From an uncultured Eubacteriales bacterium (GTDB lineage: Bacteria > Bacillota > Clostridia > Peptostreptococcales > Anaerovoracaceae), in assembly GCA_902801255.1 (NCBI GenBank), contig CADCHO010000004.1:1-64000 (forward strand): a stretch of DNA of 64,000 nt, given 5' to 3'. This document shows positions 36,020 through 45,348 of this stretch, piece by piece. Under the pieces are notes generated by a model. That model was not told where the DNA came from. It saw only the letters and a list, made by a program, of their open reading frames with translations, and did no database searches. The position numbers and the translations under genes were made by a program. The first letter of the stretch is position 1. Each line of letters begins with the position of its first letter.

Positions 36020-37105
36020 TCAGATCGCTTTTTCTGTTTCCTTGTCAAACAGATGAATCGTTTCAACGTCGATAGCAAGCTCGATGTTTTCTTCAGCCTT
36101 CTTCGCATACCTCGCTGGTACTCTCGCGATCATCTTCTGGCCTGCGTACTCAAGGTAGAGATATGATTCAGCTCCCATCATCTCGTCCAGATCTATATAT
36201 GCGTTTATCACGTTGTTCTTTCCGAAGAACTGCGGTTCAGCGTGAAGGTCTTCAGGTCTGACACCGAGGACGACTGTTTTTCCCTCATAAGGTGCAAGTT
36301 CAGGCTTGTCTACCGCTATTTCGGTGTCTCCGAAACAGAGAGCATATCCTGCTCCGGCTTTCTTTACCTGCGCATCGATGAAATTCATCTGAGGCGAACC
36401 TATGAATCCGGCCACGAAGAGATTGCAAGGATGATCATATAGATTCTGAGGTGTATCGAACTGCTGAACTATGCCGTCTTTCATTACACAGATGCGGTCA
36501 CCCATCGTCATCGCCTCAGTCTGATCGTGAGTTACGTAGACGAATGTTGTGCCCAGCCTTTTATGCAGCTTGCTGATCTGCGATCTCATCTCTGTCCTCA
36601 GTTTTGCATCCAGATTCGAAAGAGGCTCATCCAGCAGGAATACTTCAGGATCGCGCACCATCGCTCTTCCGAGCGCTACTCTCTGTCTCTGACCTCCTGA
36701 CAGGGCCTTAGGCTTTCTGTCGAGGTAAGGCTCGAGGCCGAGGATCTCTGCTGCCCACTGTACTTTTTTCTTCATTTCGTCCTTAGGAACCTTTGCAAGC
36801 TCAAGGGCGAATGTCATGTTCTTGTAAACGCTCAGGTGCGGATACAGGGCATAGTTCTGGAATACCATTGCTATGTTCCTGTTCTTAGGAGCAACTGCGT
36901 TCATGAGCTGGTCACCAATGTACAGCTCGCCATCAGTGATGGACTCGAGGCCTGCGATCATTCTCAGCGTCGTCGATTTTCCGCATCCGGAAGGACCGAC
37001 CAGTACCACGAATTCCTTATCCTTGATCTCGAGATTGAGATCCGGAACAACGGTGACTCCGTTGTCGTATGTCTTAACAACATTTTTGAATGTAATACCT
37101 GCCAT
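36020..37105 (-). CDS. Sugar ABC transporter ATPase, MsmX/UgpC type
   Basis: A 361-residue cytoplasmic ATPase. Walker A is VGPSGCGKSTTL, the signature is LSGGQRQRVALGRAMV, and Walker B is VFLLDEPLSNLDAKLR. After about residue 240 comes the TOBE/MalK-like regulatory domain (VLGVRPEDLH). Proteins of this kind energise oligosaccharide importers and may serve several systems. AAGGAG lies seven bases upstream. It is the last gene of the run LacI, binding protein, two permeases, ATPase, so it most likely powers this cello-oligosaccharide candidate importer. Confidence 0.92.
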   Translation of the reverse strand: MAGITFKNVVKTYDNGVTVVPDLNLEIKDKEFVVLVGPSGCGKSTTLRMIAGLESITDGELYIGDQLMNAVAPKNRNIAMVFQNYALYPHLSVYKNMTFALELAKVPKDEMKKKVQWAAEILGLEPYLDRKPKALSGGQRQRVALGRAMVRDPEVFLLDEPLSNLDAKLRTEMRSQISKLHKRLGTTFVYVTHDQTEAMTMGDRICVMKDGIVQQFDTPQNLYDHPCNLFVAGFIGSPQMNFIDAQVKKAGAGYALCFGDTEIAVDKPELAPYEGKTVVLGVRPEDLHAEPQFFGKNNVINAYIDLDEMMGAESYLYLEYAGQKMIARVPARYAKKAEENIELAIDVETIHLFDKETEKAI

Positions 37106-37123
37106 GTCTTTTATCTCCTTATG

Positions 37124-37966
37124 CTATTCCTTGACTCCGCCAAGTGCCACACCTGCAACGATGTACTTGGACAGCGCTATATATACTATGATGATCGGAA
37201 CAATCGCGATAGTTATGAGCATGTATACCTTGCCCATGTCGAACTTCAGGAAGTCCGCACTTCTGAGTGCTGCAATCAGTATCGGAAGTGTTTTTTTGCT
37301 GTTGTCTGAAATGACCAGTGCCGGAATAAAGTAGTTGTTCCAGCTTGATACGAATGCGAATATTGCCTGTACGGCCAAGGCCGGCTTCATGATAGGAATA
37401 ACCACCCTGTTGAAAGTGTGAAATTCACTGGAACCATCTATTCGTGCCGCTTCAACCAGTTCCAAAGGCAGGCTCGACTGCATGTAGCTGTACATGAAGT
37501 AGAATACCGCAGGTGCCGCTATGGATGGCAGGAACAGCGGATAGAGCGTGTTCAGCATCCCCATCTTAGTGATCAAATTGATGAAGCCCATTGCGGAAAC
37601 CTGTGTAGGCATTACCAGGATCAGCATGATGAAGACAAATGCCGGCTTCTTGAGCTTGAAGTCATATGCATACAGCCCATAAGCTGTGAGCGCTGAGAAA
37701 TATGTGGCCAGTACGGCTGACAGCGATGACACTATCAGACTGTTTTTGATTCCTGACAGCACAGGGATGTTCGCATCGTTCAGTACACTCTTCAGATTCT
37801 TCATAAATGAATGTCCCGGTATGAACGAAAACCCCTTCTGGATCTGCGGATGGCTTCTTGTAGCGTTTACTATCAGTATGTAGAAGAAGAACAGACACAG
37901 GAAAGTAAGTAATATCAGCACGATGTAAGCTATGACCGTTCTTGCATGTGAAGGCTTCTTATCCAT
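37124..37966 (-). CDS. Carbohydrate ABC transporter permease (MalG type)
   Basis: A 280-residue inner-membrane permease with six predicted helices. The coupling loop ELVEAARIDGSSEFHTFNRVV is the EAA motif that contacts the ATPase. The ATG (37966) overlaps the previous permease stop by eight bases and has AAAGGAGG upstream, indicating coupled translation. It pairs with the MalF-type subunit next door. The binding protein upstream and the GH94/GH5 enzymes suggest cellobiose or cellodextrins as substrate. Confidence 0.9.
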   Translation of the reverse strand: MDKKPSHARTVIAYIVLILLTFLCLFFFYILIVNATRSHPQIQKGFSFIPGHSFMKNLKSVLNDANIPVLSGIKNSLIVSSLSAVLATYFSALTAYGLYAYDFKLKKPAFVFIMLILVMPTQVSAMGFINLITKMGMLNTLYPLFLPSIAAPAVFYFMYSYMQSSLPLELVEAARIDGSSEFHTFNRVVIPIMKPALAVQAIFAFVSSWNNYFIPALVISDNSKKTLPILIAALRSADFLKFDMGKVYMLITIAIVPIIIVYIALSKYIVAGVALGGVKE

Positions 37967-38921
37967 TGACTGCCTCCTTTCTCGGTTTGAATCTGTCTCT
38001 CTTCTTTATGCGTTTGCTGTCATCGTCGGCATTCAATGTGAAGTACACAGCCAGACAGAGAACAGCAGCTATAATGAACAGTATTACTGATACCGCACCT
38101 GCCATACCGTAATTCTTGCTGAACAGGTGATTGTTCAGATACATAATGAGAGTCATTGACGTACGGTCCGGAGTTCCCTTTCCGTTTGTCAGTATTTGCG
38201 GAACATCGAACATCTGCAGTCCGCCGATCATTGAGGTGATCAGTACGTATATCAGAATAGGCCTTATCATCGGCAGGGTTACTCTGAAGAACGTCTGTCT
38301 TGGCGAGCATCCGTCGAGTTCTGCCGCCTCGAAAAGTGACGGATTGATACCCATCACCGCTGCCATCAGCAGGATCGTTGTATTACCGAACCACATCAGG
38401 AAGTTCATCAGTCCAACCAGACCCCTTGTGCCCCATACCGATGACAGGAATCTGAACGGCTTGGCAATTATGCCCATGGATATCAGAGTGCTGTTTACCG
38501 GGCCGTTATCTGAGAACAGTGCAAAGAACAGCATTGCGAAAGCCGAAGCCATGATCAGGTTAGGCATGTAGATGACCACCTTGAAGAACTGCTTCCCCTT
38601 GATTCTGAGACGTATGTCCGTGAACCATGCAGCCAGCAGCAGAGAGATAAGTATCTGCGGAATGAATCCGAGGATCCACATAATTATGGTATTACCCGCA
38701 TATTTTCCAAAGTCTGCTTCGAACAGTGCTGCATAGTTCTTGAACCCTACGGGATTAGGTCCGATAATCTTCAGACCGCTGCGATAATACTCAAAGAAAC
38801 TGTAGTATATCGTCTGTATAAGCGGTATGAACTGGAAGATCAGAAATGCGATGAAGAACGGAGCTATGAACAGATAGCCGTATTTCGCGTAACTGACTTC
38901 ATTGCCTTTGATTTTTTTCAT
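37959..38921 (-). CDS. Carbohydrate ABC transporter permease (MalF type)
   Basis: A 320-residue permease with about six helices. The EAA-type loop reads LFEAAELDGCSPRQTFFRV. The start at 38921 is chosen because AGGAGG lies five bases upstream; an in-frame ATG at 38963 has no such site. It follows the solute-binding protein gene after a 160-base gap holding a stable hairpin, which may reduce permease message relative to the binding protein, as in many sugar operons. Confidence 0.9.
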   Translation of the reverse strand: MKKIKGNEVSYAKYGYLFIAPFFIAFLIFQFIPLIQTIYYSFFEYYRSGLKIIGPNPVGFKNYAALFEADFGKYAGNTIIMWILGFIPQILISLLLAAWFTDIRLRIKGKQFFKVVIYMPNLIMASAFAMLFFALFSDNGPVNSTLISMGIIAKPFRFLSSVWGTRGLVGLMNFLMWFGNTTILLMAAVMGINPSLFEAAELDGCSPRQTFFRVTLPMIRPILIYVLITSMIGGLQMFDVPQILTNGKGTPDRTSMTLIMYLNNHLFSKNYGMAGAVSVILFIIAAVLCLAVYFTLNADDDSKRIKKRDRFKPRKEAVNG

Positions 38922-39038
38922 TATCTCCTCCTGTTGATCGCTTAATAAACTGCAGCGGATCACATCAGCGTCTCCGAAATCATTTATCTCTGCCCCATAT
39001 TCAGGGAGGCACTGGTGTCATGCACTGACTTAATAAAT

Positions 39039-39062
39039 ATGGGGTGACCGAAGTCACCCCAT
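39039..39062 (-). terminator. Intra-operon hairpin after the binding-protein gene
   Basis: A 10-bp stem, ATGGGGTGAC with its complement, reads on the minus strand with a TTCG tetraloop, followed by ATTTATTAAG. It lies 20 bases past the binding-protein stop and before the permease genes. The weak T-run suggests partial termination or protection of the binding-protein message from 3' decay. Confidence 0.6.
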
Positions 39063-39081
39063 TAATTTTACTCTGGAGAGA

Positions 39082-40482
39082 TTATTCCGGCCAGTTAACC
39101 GACTCGATTTCAGGGAATTTTTCCTTGATTGTCTTCTCAAAGTTAGCCTTTGCGCCATCCATGTCAACGTTTCCGTCGAAGTAATCCTTGAATGCGCCCT
39201 GGATTCCCTCGTTGCAGCCCTGGTCATAAGGACCTGCGTTGCTCATGTCGATGTTCTTGGCAGCCTCTACGAAGAGTGCGATGTGGTTCTGTCCGCCGAG
39301 GAATGCTGAACCGAATTCAGGGTCATCTGCGATTTCCTGCATAGCAGCCTGGTTATTTGTGTAATCCTGTGTATCAAGTGTGATCTGCTTCATGATCTCA
39401 CCATTGCATGTGAGCTGCTTCATTACGTCAGCTACGAGCTCTGTGTTGTCAGTGCCTGTTGCTGCGCAGATCCATGTACCGCCCCAATAGTATGGCTCCG
39501 GTCCGTAGCAGACCGCGTAGTCTCCGAAGATTCCGTTGCCGACTTCCTCAGCTCCATCCGGATCAGCAAGTGAGTTGCCGAGCAGTGTGAAGTTGATACC
39601 CCATGTGGAGTAGAAGAATCCGAATACCTTTCCTTCCGGACCCTGGTCAGCTGCCCACTCAGGTGCCCACAGTGATGTCTTGTTGTTGTAACCCTTGTCA
39701 GTGAATTCCTTTGTCTGGTCTACCCACTTCATAATGTTGGCGTCAACATTGACTGCTGTTCCGTCAACCCATGGTGCGGATACGTTGTTGGAGAATGTAC
39801 GATAGGAATCGTCATATCCGGAGAGCATCTTGTAGCCCTTTTCTGCAGCCTGCTCAGCTACTGCATTGAACTTATCCCAGTCAGCGAGAGCTGCCTGAAC
39901 TTCATCAGGATCGTCTGTTCCAAGAACGTCCTTAGCGATGGATCTTCTGTAAGCGAAGAGTCCCGGTGTAGCCTGCCATGTTGTTCCCTTCTGAGCACCG
40001 TTGGAATCAGTTACGATATCCTTTGTGTACTGATACTGTTCAGACATGTCTGCGTCTGTCAGTCCGAGCTCCTTTACATCTACTGTATAATCGGAGTCTA
40101 CATACTTAAGAGCGTAGTCTGCTTCTACCAGGAAGATGTCGATCTTCTCGTCATCTGCTGCGCTTTCCTGTGCGAGGAGTGCTGCATCCAGTTTGTCCTG
40201 ATAGTTCATTCCTTCATTAGGGTTGATGGTCCACTTAACGACAGTTCCGTCCTCAAGTGTTGTTGTCGACTTATCCTCAGCAACTTCAGCTACTCCTGGA
40301 TAATAATCGTTGAAACGGCTCTGGAATTCATCGTTCCAGCACCAAATGTTGAGTACCTTGCCGGCCTCAGCAGCTGCTGCTTCTTCATCACCGCTGCCAC
40401 TGTTGCCGCCGCATGCTGTCATTCCGAAAATCATGGCTGCTGCAAGAGCGATACTCAGGAATGCTTTGAATCCCTTTTTCAT
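39082..40482 (-). CDS. Sugar ABC transporter solute-binding lipoprotein
   Basis: A 466-residue exported binding protein. The signal peptide ends in the lipobox MTAC near residue 25, followed by a Gly/Ser/Glu/Ala-rich linker that tethers the domain to the membrane. The mature part has the family-1 type fold: LNIWCWNDEF at the start, then many aromatic residues (several Trp-containing blocks such as TSLWAPEWAADQ and YYWGGTWICAA) suited to stacking on glucose rings. AAGGAGG lies seven bases upstream. It sits directly after lacI and before the permeases. Cello-oligosaccharide specificity is inferred from the divergent GH94 gene. Confidence 0.9.
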   Translation of the reverse strand: MKKGFKAFLSIALAAAMIFGMTACGGNSGSGDEEAAAAEAGKVLNIWCWNDEFQSRFNDYYPGVAEVAEDKSTTTLEDGTVVKWTINPNEGMNYQDKLDAALLAQESAADDEKIDIFLVEADYALKYVDSDYTVDVKELGLTDADMSEQYQYTKDIVTDSNGAQKGTTWQATPGLFAYRRSIAKDVLGTDDPDEVQAALADWDKFNAVAEQAAEKGYKMLSGYDDSYRTFSNNVSAPWVDGTAVNVDANIMKWVDQTKEFTDKGYNNKTSLWAPEWAADQGPEGKVFGFFYSTWGINFTLLGNSLADPDGAEEVGNGIFGDYAVCYGPEPYYWGGTWICAATGTDNTELVADVMKQLTCNGEIMKQITLDTQDYTNNQAAMQEIADDPEFGSAFLGGQNHIALFVEAAKNIDMSNAGPYDQGCNEGIQGAFKDYFDGNVDMDGAKANFEKTIKEKFPEIESVNWPE

Positions 40483-40512
40483 ATTAATCCTCCTTGAAAA
40501 TGATATCGTGGT

Positions 40513-41523
40513 TTATTTACTTTCCCACTTTCTGACACTGTTTCCGCTAAGAAACTCCCCCGACACCATGATCTGTTCGGCTACACTCGTGCCCTCTATC
40601 GCTTCCACAAGCTTGCGGACCGATTCTTTTCCTATTTTGTCAGCGTTCTGATACCATGTGGTCAGCTGAGGATTGAGTATCTTTGAAAGATTGATACCGT
40701 CATAACCGCATACACTTATATCATCCGGTATGCTCAGTCCTCTTTCAAGGATCTCGGTCTGCCCTCCTATAAAGGAGAAATCGTCCGGGAACATGATCGC
40801 CGTAGGCGGTTCTTCCAGATCGAGCAGTGCCGCTGTCGCCTTCCTGACCGAATCAGCATTGTGGTATCTGGCTTCGACCAAGTACTCCGGAGGAGTCTTG
40901 ATACCATACTCTTGCATGGCACGGTTGAATCCTCTGATACGCTTCTGCGTTACCAGGGTGCGCTCGCCGTGGATGAAAGCGATCCTTCTGTGTCCCTGCT
41001 CAGCCAGATAGGAAGCCAGTCTGTATGATCCCTCCTGGTTATCTGAGACTATAGAGCTGAGATTGTCGAATGAATAGTCGATGGTAACCACCGGTACATC
41101 ACTCCTGACAAGCTCGAGCACTTCCGGATTCTGGAAGTCAACGCTTGCTATCACGACTCCGTCGCAGTTCCTGTACTTGCAGTGCTGCAGGAATGACATC
41201 TTTTGTCTGCCTATATTATTGCTGATAAAAGTGATGTCATATCCGTTGGCCTCAGCCTCTTCCTTTACGCTGTTAAGGATGAGTGAGAAGAACTCGTGTG
41301 TCAGACCGCTCATGGTGTCATCGACGAACAGAACCCCGATATTATGAGATCTGTTTGTCTTGAGCAGTCTGGCCGCAGCATTCGGCATGTAATTTAGCTT
41401 ACTTGCCGTTCGCTTGACCAGCTCTACTGTTTCGGGACTTATTTCATCATATCCATTCAGCGCCTTCGAAACAGTGGCCGGGGAAACGCCGCATTCCTTG
41501 GAGATATCTTTTATTGTTACCAT
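40513..41523 (-). CDS. LacI family transcriptional regulator
   Basis: A 336-residue repressor. The N-terminal helix-turn-helix, IKDISKECGVSPATVSKALNG, and the hinge region (ASKLNYMPNAAARLLKT) are standard. The rest is a periplasmic-binding-protein-like sugar-sensing domain. It lies between the divergent phosphorylase gene and its own ABC operon; the binding-protein gene starts 30 bases after its stop. Matching palindromic operators in the 254-base divergent region, one in its own promoter spacer and one downstream of the phosphorylase -10, point to autoregulation and control of both directions. The inducer is probably a cello-oligosaccharide. Confidence 0.92.
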   Translation of the reverse strand: MVTIKDISKECGVSPATVSKALNGYDEISPETVELVKRTASKLNYMPNAAARLLKTNRSHNIGVLFVDDTMSGLTHEFFSLILNSVKEEAEANGYDITFISNNIGRQKMSFLQHCKYRNCDGVVIASVDFQNPEVLELVRSDVPVVTIDYSFDNLSSIVSDNQEGSYRLASYLAEQGHRRIAFIHGERTLVTQKRIRGFNRAMQEYGIKTPPEYLVEARYHNADSVRKATAALLDLEEPPTAIMFPDDFSFIGGQTEILERGLSIPDDISVCGYDGINLSKILNPQLTTWYQNADKIGKESVRKLVEAIEGTSVAEQIMVSGEFLSGNSVRKWESK

Positions 41524-41561
41524 CTGAGATTTCCTTTCTGCAGCATTCCAGCGAAAACGTG

Positions 41562-41575
41562 CGAATACGTTTTCG
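41562..41575. promoter_or_regulatory. LacI-type operator 1
   Basis: CGAATACGTTTTCG, an imperfect palindrome centred on CG. It is the exact reverse complement of the operator at 41746-41759. An extra half-site-like CGAAAACGT overlaps on its left (41552-41560). It lies between the lacI -10 and the lacI start. Confidence 0.75.
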
Positions 41576-41582
41576 TAGCCTC

Positions 41583-41611
41583 ATTTTAATTTACTAAAAC
41601 GTTTTCGTCAA
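41583..41611 (-). promoter_or_regulatory. Promoter of lacI and the sugar ABC operon
   Basis: On the minus strand TTGACG (41606-41611), a 17-base spacer and TAAAAT (41583-41588) form a strong sigma-A-type promoter. Operator 2 occupies the spacer and touches the -35, so binding would block polymerase. Confidence 0.8.
41594..41607. promoter_or_regulatory. LacI-type operator 2
   Basis: CTAAAACGTTTTCG, with the perfect core AAAACGTTTT. It lies within the spacer of the lacI promoter, consistent with repression of its own transcription. Confidence 0.75.
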
Positions 41612-41702
41612 TAGATTTCGAAACATTTTTTGTAATTTTTTTGATCAGGAATGCGTTTTTGTAGCACTTTTCTAAATTATACACTATTTTTTTAATTTGT
41701 CC

Positions 41703-41732
41703 TTTACAAATTGCATACCGAGACCATATAAT
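41703..41732 (+). promoter_or_regulatory. Promoter of the GH94 phosphorylase gene
   Basis: TTTACA (41703-41708) and a perfect TATAAT (41727-41732) are 18 bases apart. The operator at 41746-41759 begins 13 bases after the -10, across the expected start site. Confidence 0.75.
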
Positions 41733-41745
41733 ATGCTTAAGTTTA

Positions 41746-41759
41746 CGAAAACGTATTCG
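41746..41759. promoter_or_regulatory. LacI-type operator 3
   Basis: CGAAAACGTATTCG, the reverse complement of operator 1. It lies between the phosphorylase -10 and its ribosome binding site, a classic roadblock position. Confidence 0.78.
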
Positions 41760-41777
41760 CTAATGAGGGAGCGCTAT

Positions 41778-44210
41778 ATGAAATTCGGATTTTTCGATGA
41801 CATTCATAATGAATATGTGATAACAACGCCCGAGACTCCCCTTCCGTGGATCAACTATCTCGGATCACAGGATTTCTTCAGGCTTATTTCAAATACGTCA
41901 GGAGGTTATTGCTTCTATAAAGATGCGAAGCTGATGAGGCTTACCCGCTATCGCTACAACAACAGCCCTATGGACTGCAACGGACATTACTTCTATATAA
42001 GGGATGGAAGCTGCATATGGAATCCGGGCTGGCAGCCGGTTAAAACCCCTCTTGACTCTTACAGATGCAGGCATGGTCTGGGATATACCGTATTCGAAAG
42101 TTCTAAGAATGGTCTTGATGCAGTTCAGGAAGTGTTCGTTCCTCTTCATGAGAACTGCGAACTCTCCAGATTGACCTTGATGAACAGATCTTCGGAGCCT
42201 AAGGAGATAGACCTATACAGTTATGTAGAGTTCTGTCTGTGGGACGCTCAGGACGACGCCTCCAACTTCCAGAGAAACTTCTCCATCGGCGAGGTGGAGG
42301 TCGAAGGAAGCACGATTTACCACAAGACTGAATACCGCGAGCGCAGAAATCACTACGCGATGTTTTACGTCAATAAGGATATCTGCGGATTCGATACGAG
42401 CCGCGACGCTTTTGTCGGTATATATAACGGAGCAGACAGTCCTCGCGCTGTTGAAGCCGGCGTCAGCTACGACAGCATTGCCCACGGCTGGGCTCCTGTC
42501 GGAAGCCATCATCTGAAAGTCACACTTGAGCCGGGAAAGCTGTATTCGTGCATCTTTATTCTCGGATACTGTGAGAATCCATACGAGAAGAAATTCTCGG
42601 CTCCGGGAATCATTAACAAGGAGCCTGCGGACAGGCTTATCTCGTTGTTCGGTACTGATGATCAGTTTGATGCCGCCCTGCATGCTCTCAGAGTTTACTG
42701 GAAGGATCTCCTTTCGGGCTACAAGGTAGTTTCAGGAAACGAAAAGCTCGACAGAGCCGTAAATACCTGGAATCAGTATCAGTGCATGGTAACGTTCAAC
42801 ATGAGCAGATCTGCCAGTTACTATGAGAGCGGCCTCGGACGCGGAATGGGATTCCGCGATTCGTGCCAGGATCTCCTCGGTTTTGTGCATCTGATACCTG
42901 AAAGAGCTCGCGAAAGGATAATTGACATCGCAAACACGCAGTTCCCGGACGGCAGTGCGTATCATCAGTATCAGCCTCTTACAAAGCGAGGCAACATGGC
43001 AGTCGGAAGCGGCTTCAATGACGACCCTCTCTGGCTGATCGCTTGCGTCTCTGCATACATCAAAGAGACCGGAGACTTCAGCATACTTGATGAGCAGTGC
43101 ACTTACGACAATGATATGAACAACACGGCTCCTCTTCTGGATCATCTCAGAAAGAGCTTCGGATTTACGACCACACATCTCGGTCCTCATTCCCTTCCGC
43201 TGATCGGACGCGCAGACTGGAATGACTGTATGAATCTCAACTGCTTCTCGGAGCATCCCGGTGAGAGTTTCCAGATAACCGGTCCAAGCGAAGGACCTGT
43301 CGCTGAGAGCGTATTCATAGCCGGAATGTACGTAAAATACGGCATAGAGTTTGCGGACATGCTCACCCATATCGGATACGGCGCAGAAGCTGCAGAGGTA
43401 ATGGGCAAAGTGGAAGAAATGCGCGCCGCAGTACTCGACGCAGGCTGGGACGGAGAATGGTTCAGACGTGCATATGACGCTTTCGGTCATCCTGTCGGAA
43501 GCAAGGAATGCGAAGAAGGCCGTATATTTATAGAACCTCAGGGCATGTGCGTAATGGCAGGCATAGGAGCAGAGACCGGAGAGGCTGAAAGAGCCCTCAG
43601 AAGTGTAGAGGAACATCTTGAAACCGAATACGGCATCATGGTGCATCAGCCTGCTTATACAAAATATCACCTCGAGCTTGGCGAGATATCATCCTACCCT
43701 CCTGGTTATAAGGAGAACGCAGGTATTTTCTGCCACTGCAATCCATGGATAGTCATATCAGAGGCTATGCTGGGACACGGCAGCCGCGCCTTCGATGTAT
43801 ACCGCAAGACAAATCCGGTATTCCTTGAAGACATAAGCGAGATACACCGTACTGAGCCGTATGCATACTGTCAGATGATCGCGGGCCGGGATGCCGCGAC
43901 ACACGGCGAAGGCAAAAACAGCTGGCTCACAGGTACAGCGGCATGGTCATTTGTAGCCGTCAGCCAGTACATTCTGGGAATCAGACCTGAACTTGACGGA
44001 CTGCGCGTAGACCCTTGTCTGCCGGCAGATATCGATTCGTTAAGCTGCGTGCGCAAGTTCAGGGGATCGACCTATCATATAAATGTTGAAAACAAATCGG
44101 GCGGTCTGAAAGGCACGGCTTCCGTTACCGTTAACGGAAAACCTTCCGGGAACCTCATACCGGTACCGGTTGAGCCTTCTGACATCGATGTCCGCATTAC
44201 AATAAGCTAA
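41778..44210 (+). CDS. Cellobiose phosphorylase (GH94)
   Basis: An 810-residue cytoplasmic enzyme that splits cellobiose with phosphate into glucose 1-phosphate and glucose, saving ATP. The opening [18 protein letters not shown] and the following [22 protein letters not shown] and YRYNNSPMD match cellobiose phosphorylases closely. The catalytic Asp is in the DWND motif near residues 480-483. Length equals the cellobiose, rather than the longer cellodextrin, subfamily. The start at 41778 has GAGGGAG seven bases upstream; an earlier in-frame ATG lies before the promoter. The gene is monocistronic, ending at a strong bidirectional terminator, and is under LacI-type control. Confidence 0.93.
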   Translation: MKFGFFDDIHNEYVITTPETPLPWINYLGSQDFFRLISNTSGGYCFYKDAKLMRLTRYRYNNSPMDCNGHYFYIRDGSCIWNPGWQPVKTPLDSYRCRHGLGYTVFESSKNGLDAVQEVFVPLHENCELSRLTLMNRSSEPKEIDLYSYVEFCLWDAQDDASNFQRNFSIGEVEVEGSTIYHKTEYRERRNHYAMFYVNKDICGFDTSRDAFVGIYNGADSPRAVEAGVSYDSIAHGWAPVGSHHLKVTLEPGKLYSCIFILGYCENPYEKKFSAPGIINKEPADRLISLFGTDDQFDAALHALRVYWKDLLSGYKVVSGNEKLDRAVNTWNQYQCMVTFNMSRSASYYESGLGRGMGFRDSCQDLLGFVHLIPERARERIIDIANTQFPDGSAYHQYQPLTKRGNMAVGSGFNDDPLWLIACVSAYIKETGDFSILDEQCTYDNDMNNTAPLLDHLRKSFGFTTTHLGPHSLPLIGRADWNDCMNLNCFSEHPGESFQITGPSEGPVAESVFIAGMYVKYGIEFADMLTHIGYGAEAAEVMGKVEEMRAAVLDAGWDGEWFRRAYDAFGHPVGSKECEEGRIFIEPQGMCVMAGIGAETGEAERALRSVEEHLETEYGIMVHQPAYTKYHLELGEISSYPPGYKENAGIFCHCNPWIVISEAMLGHGSRAFDVYRKTNPVFLEDISEIHRTEPYAYCQMIAGRDAATHGEGKNSWLTGTAAWSFVAVSQYILGIRPELDGLRVDPCLPADIDSLSCVRKFRGSTYHINVENKSGGLKGTASVTVNGKPSGNLIPVPVEPSDIDVRITIS

Positions 44211-44236
44211 AGCTTTTTCTTCATACTTCCATACAT

Positions 44237-44296
44237 AAAAAACGATTCCGCGTTCTTGCGTCATCAGCCGGACGGAAGAACGCGGAATCGTTTTTT
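44237..44296. terminator. Bidirectional terminator, 21-bp perfect stem
   Basis: A 21-bp perfect inverted repeat (44237-44257 with 44276-44296) begins with six A and ends with six T. The 18-base loop can pair further (CGTC/GACG). It separates the convergent GH94 and GH5 genes and can stop transcription in both directions. Confidence 0.95.
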
Positions 44297-44305
44297 GTTT
44301 TATTC

Positions 44306-45241
44306 TTACAGACATCCTGTCAGTTCATCTCTTACCATGTCCATGCGGGCATCGCTTATGCCGAAGTCCATCTGCTTGTAACTCCAGGCAGCACGCGAAA
44401 TACCATGCCGCTCAAACACGCGGTTTATCACCTTGTACCATTCAAGCGCTTCTTCAGGTGAAACAACGTCGATCACGCCATACTCACCGCAATACAGGTC
44501 TGCACCATATTCATAAGCCTTGGCAAGCGCAGACTCAAACAGCTGCTCAAACATCTCCTCTGTGGTGCCTGAGTCCCTGAATGCCACCCTCTTTTCTTTA
44601 TCCAGTCTCGGATCCCAATATGCACCCTGATGTGTGAAGTCATGGGGTTCATAGCAATGGAAGCTGTACGCGACCAGGCTGTCCTGCGGAGCATCGAGGT
44701 CCTTTACTGCCCTTACATCATTATAATCGTAACTGCCTATTACTATCGCTGTGTCGGGAGCATATCTGCGTATGCGTTCAATGCATTCCGATGATATCTT
44801 CTTCCACACAGGCAGATATGAAGCTTCGGTGATCTCATTGAGAAGATCGAATGCCACGTTCTCATGATCGTCTCCAAACTCCCCGGCCAGTCTTTCCCAG
44901 AGCCTGAGGAATCTTTCCTGATAATCCCTGTTTTCGAAGAATCCCGACTCCTGCTCTCCTGCGTCAAATGAGTATCCCGGTGCTTTATGAAGATCGAGCA
45001 TGACATTCAGGCCGCAGCGCTTTGCCGCATCCACCGCCCTTCTGATCCTCTCTATACCGTCATCCATGAGCTCAGCAACATCGTAGTCTACCGGAAGCCT
45101 TACATGATCGGCTCCCCACGATGCTATGGTCTCAAAGTCCTTTTCAGTTATAAATCCGTTGAGTCTTTCAGGACTGTAATCACACTGCGACATCCACCCT
45201 CCCAGGTTGACGCCTTTGTAAAAACCTTTTTCCTTAAGCAC
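44306..45241 (-). CDS. Glycoside hydrolase family 5, cytoplasmic
   Basis: A 311-residue TIM-barrel glycosidase without a signal peptide. FYKGVNLGGWMSQ near the start, HVRLPVDYD, FDLLNEITEAS (acid/base Glu near residue 135) and DLYCGEYGVID (nucleophile Glu near residue 250) are GH5 hallmarks. It is shorter than secreted cellulases and has no carbohydrate-binding module, so it probably trims imported beta-linked oligosaccharides. The start is GTG with AAAGGGGAG upstream. It lies convergent to the phosphorylase. Beta-glucan, mannan or other oligosaccharides cannot be separated from sequence alone. Confidence 0.87.
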   Translation of the reverse strand: MLKEKGFYKGVNLGGWMSQCDYSPERLNGFITEKDFETIASWGADHVRLPVDYDVAELMDDGIERIRRAVDAAKRCGLNVMLDLHKAPGYSFDAGEQESGFFENRDYQERFLRLWERLAGEFGDDHENVAFDLLNEITEASYLPVWKKISSECIERIRRYAPDTAIVIGSYDYNDVRAVKDLDAPQDSLVAYSFHCYEPHDFTHQGAYWDPRLDKEKRVAFRDSGTTEEMFEQLFESALAKAYEYGADLYCGEYGVIDVVSPEEALEWYKVINRVFERHGISRAAWSYKQMDFGISDARMDMVRDELTGCL

Positions 45242-45348
45242 TTTGCTCCCCTTTCACGTCCCAAATTCTGATATATGAGCTGCATTTATGATATATTAGT
45301 TAACAGTTAAAAACCACCTGTTATTCATAAGAAAAGAGAGTTGTTCCC

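Noticed and set aside
42732..43670. Long minus-strand open frame inside the phosphorylase gene
   Set aside because: Cys/Arg/His-rich shadow translation of a well-supported GH94 gene, with no homology I recognise.
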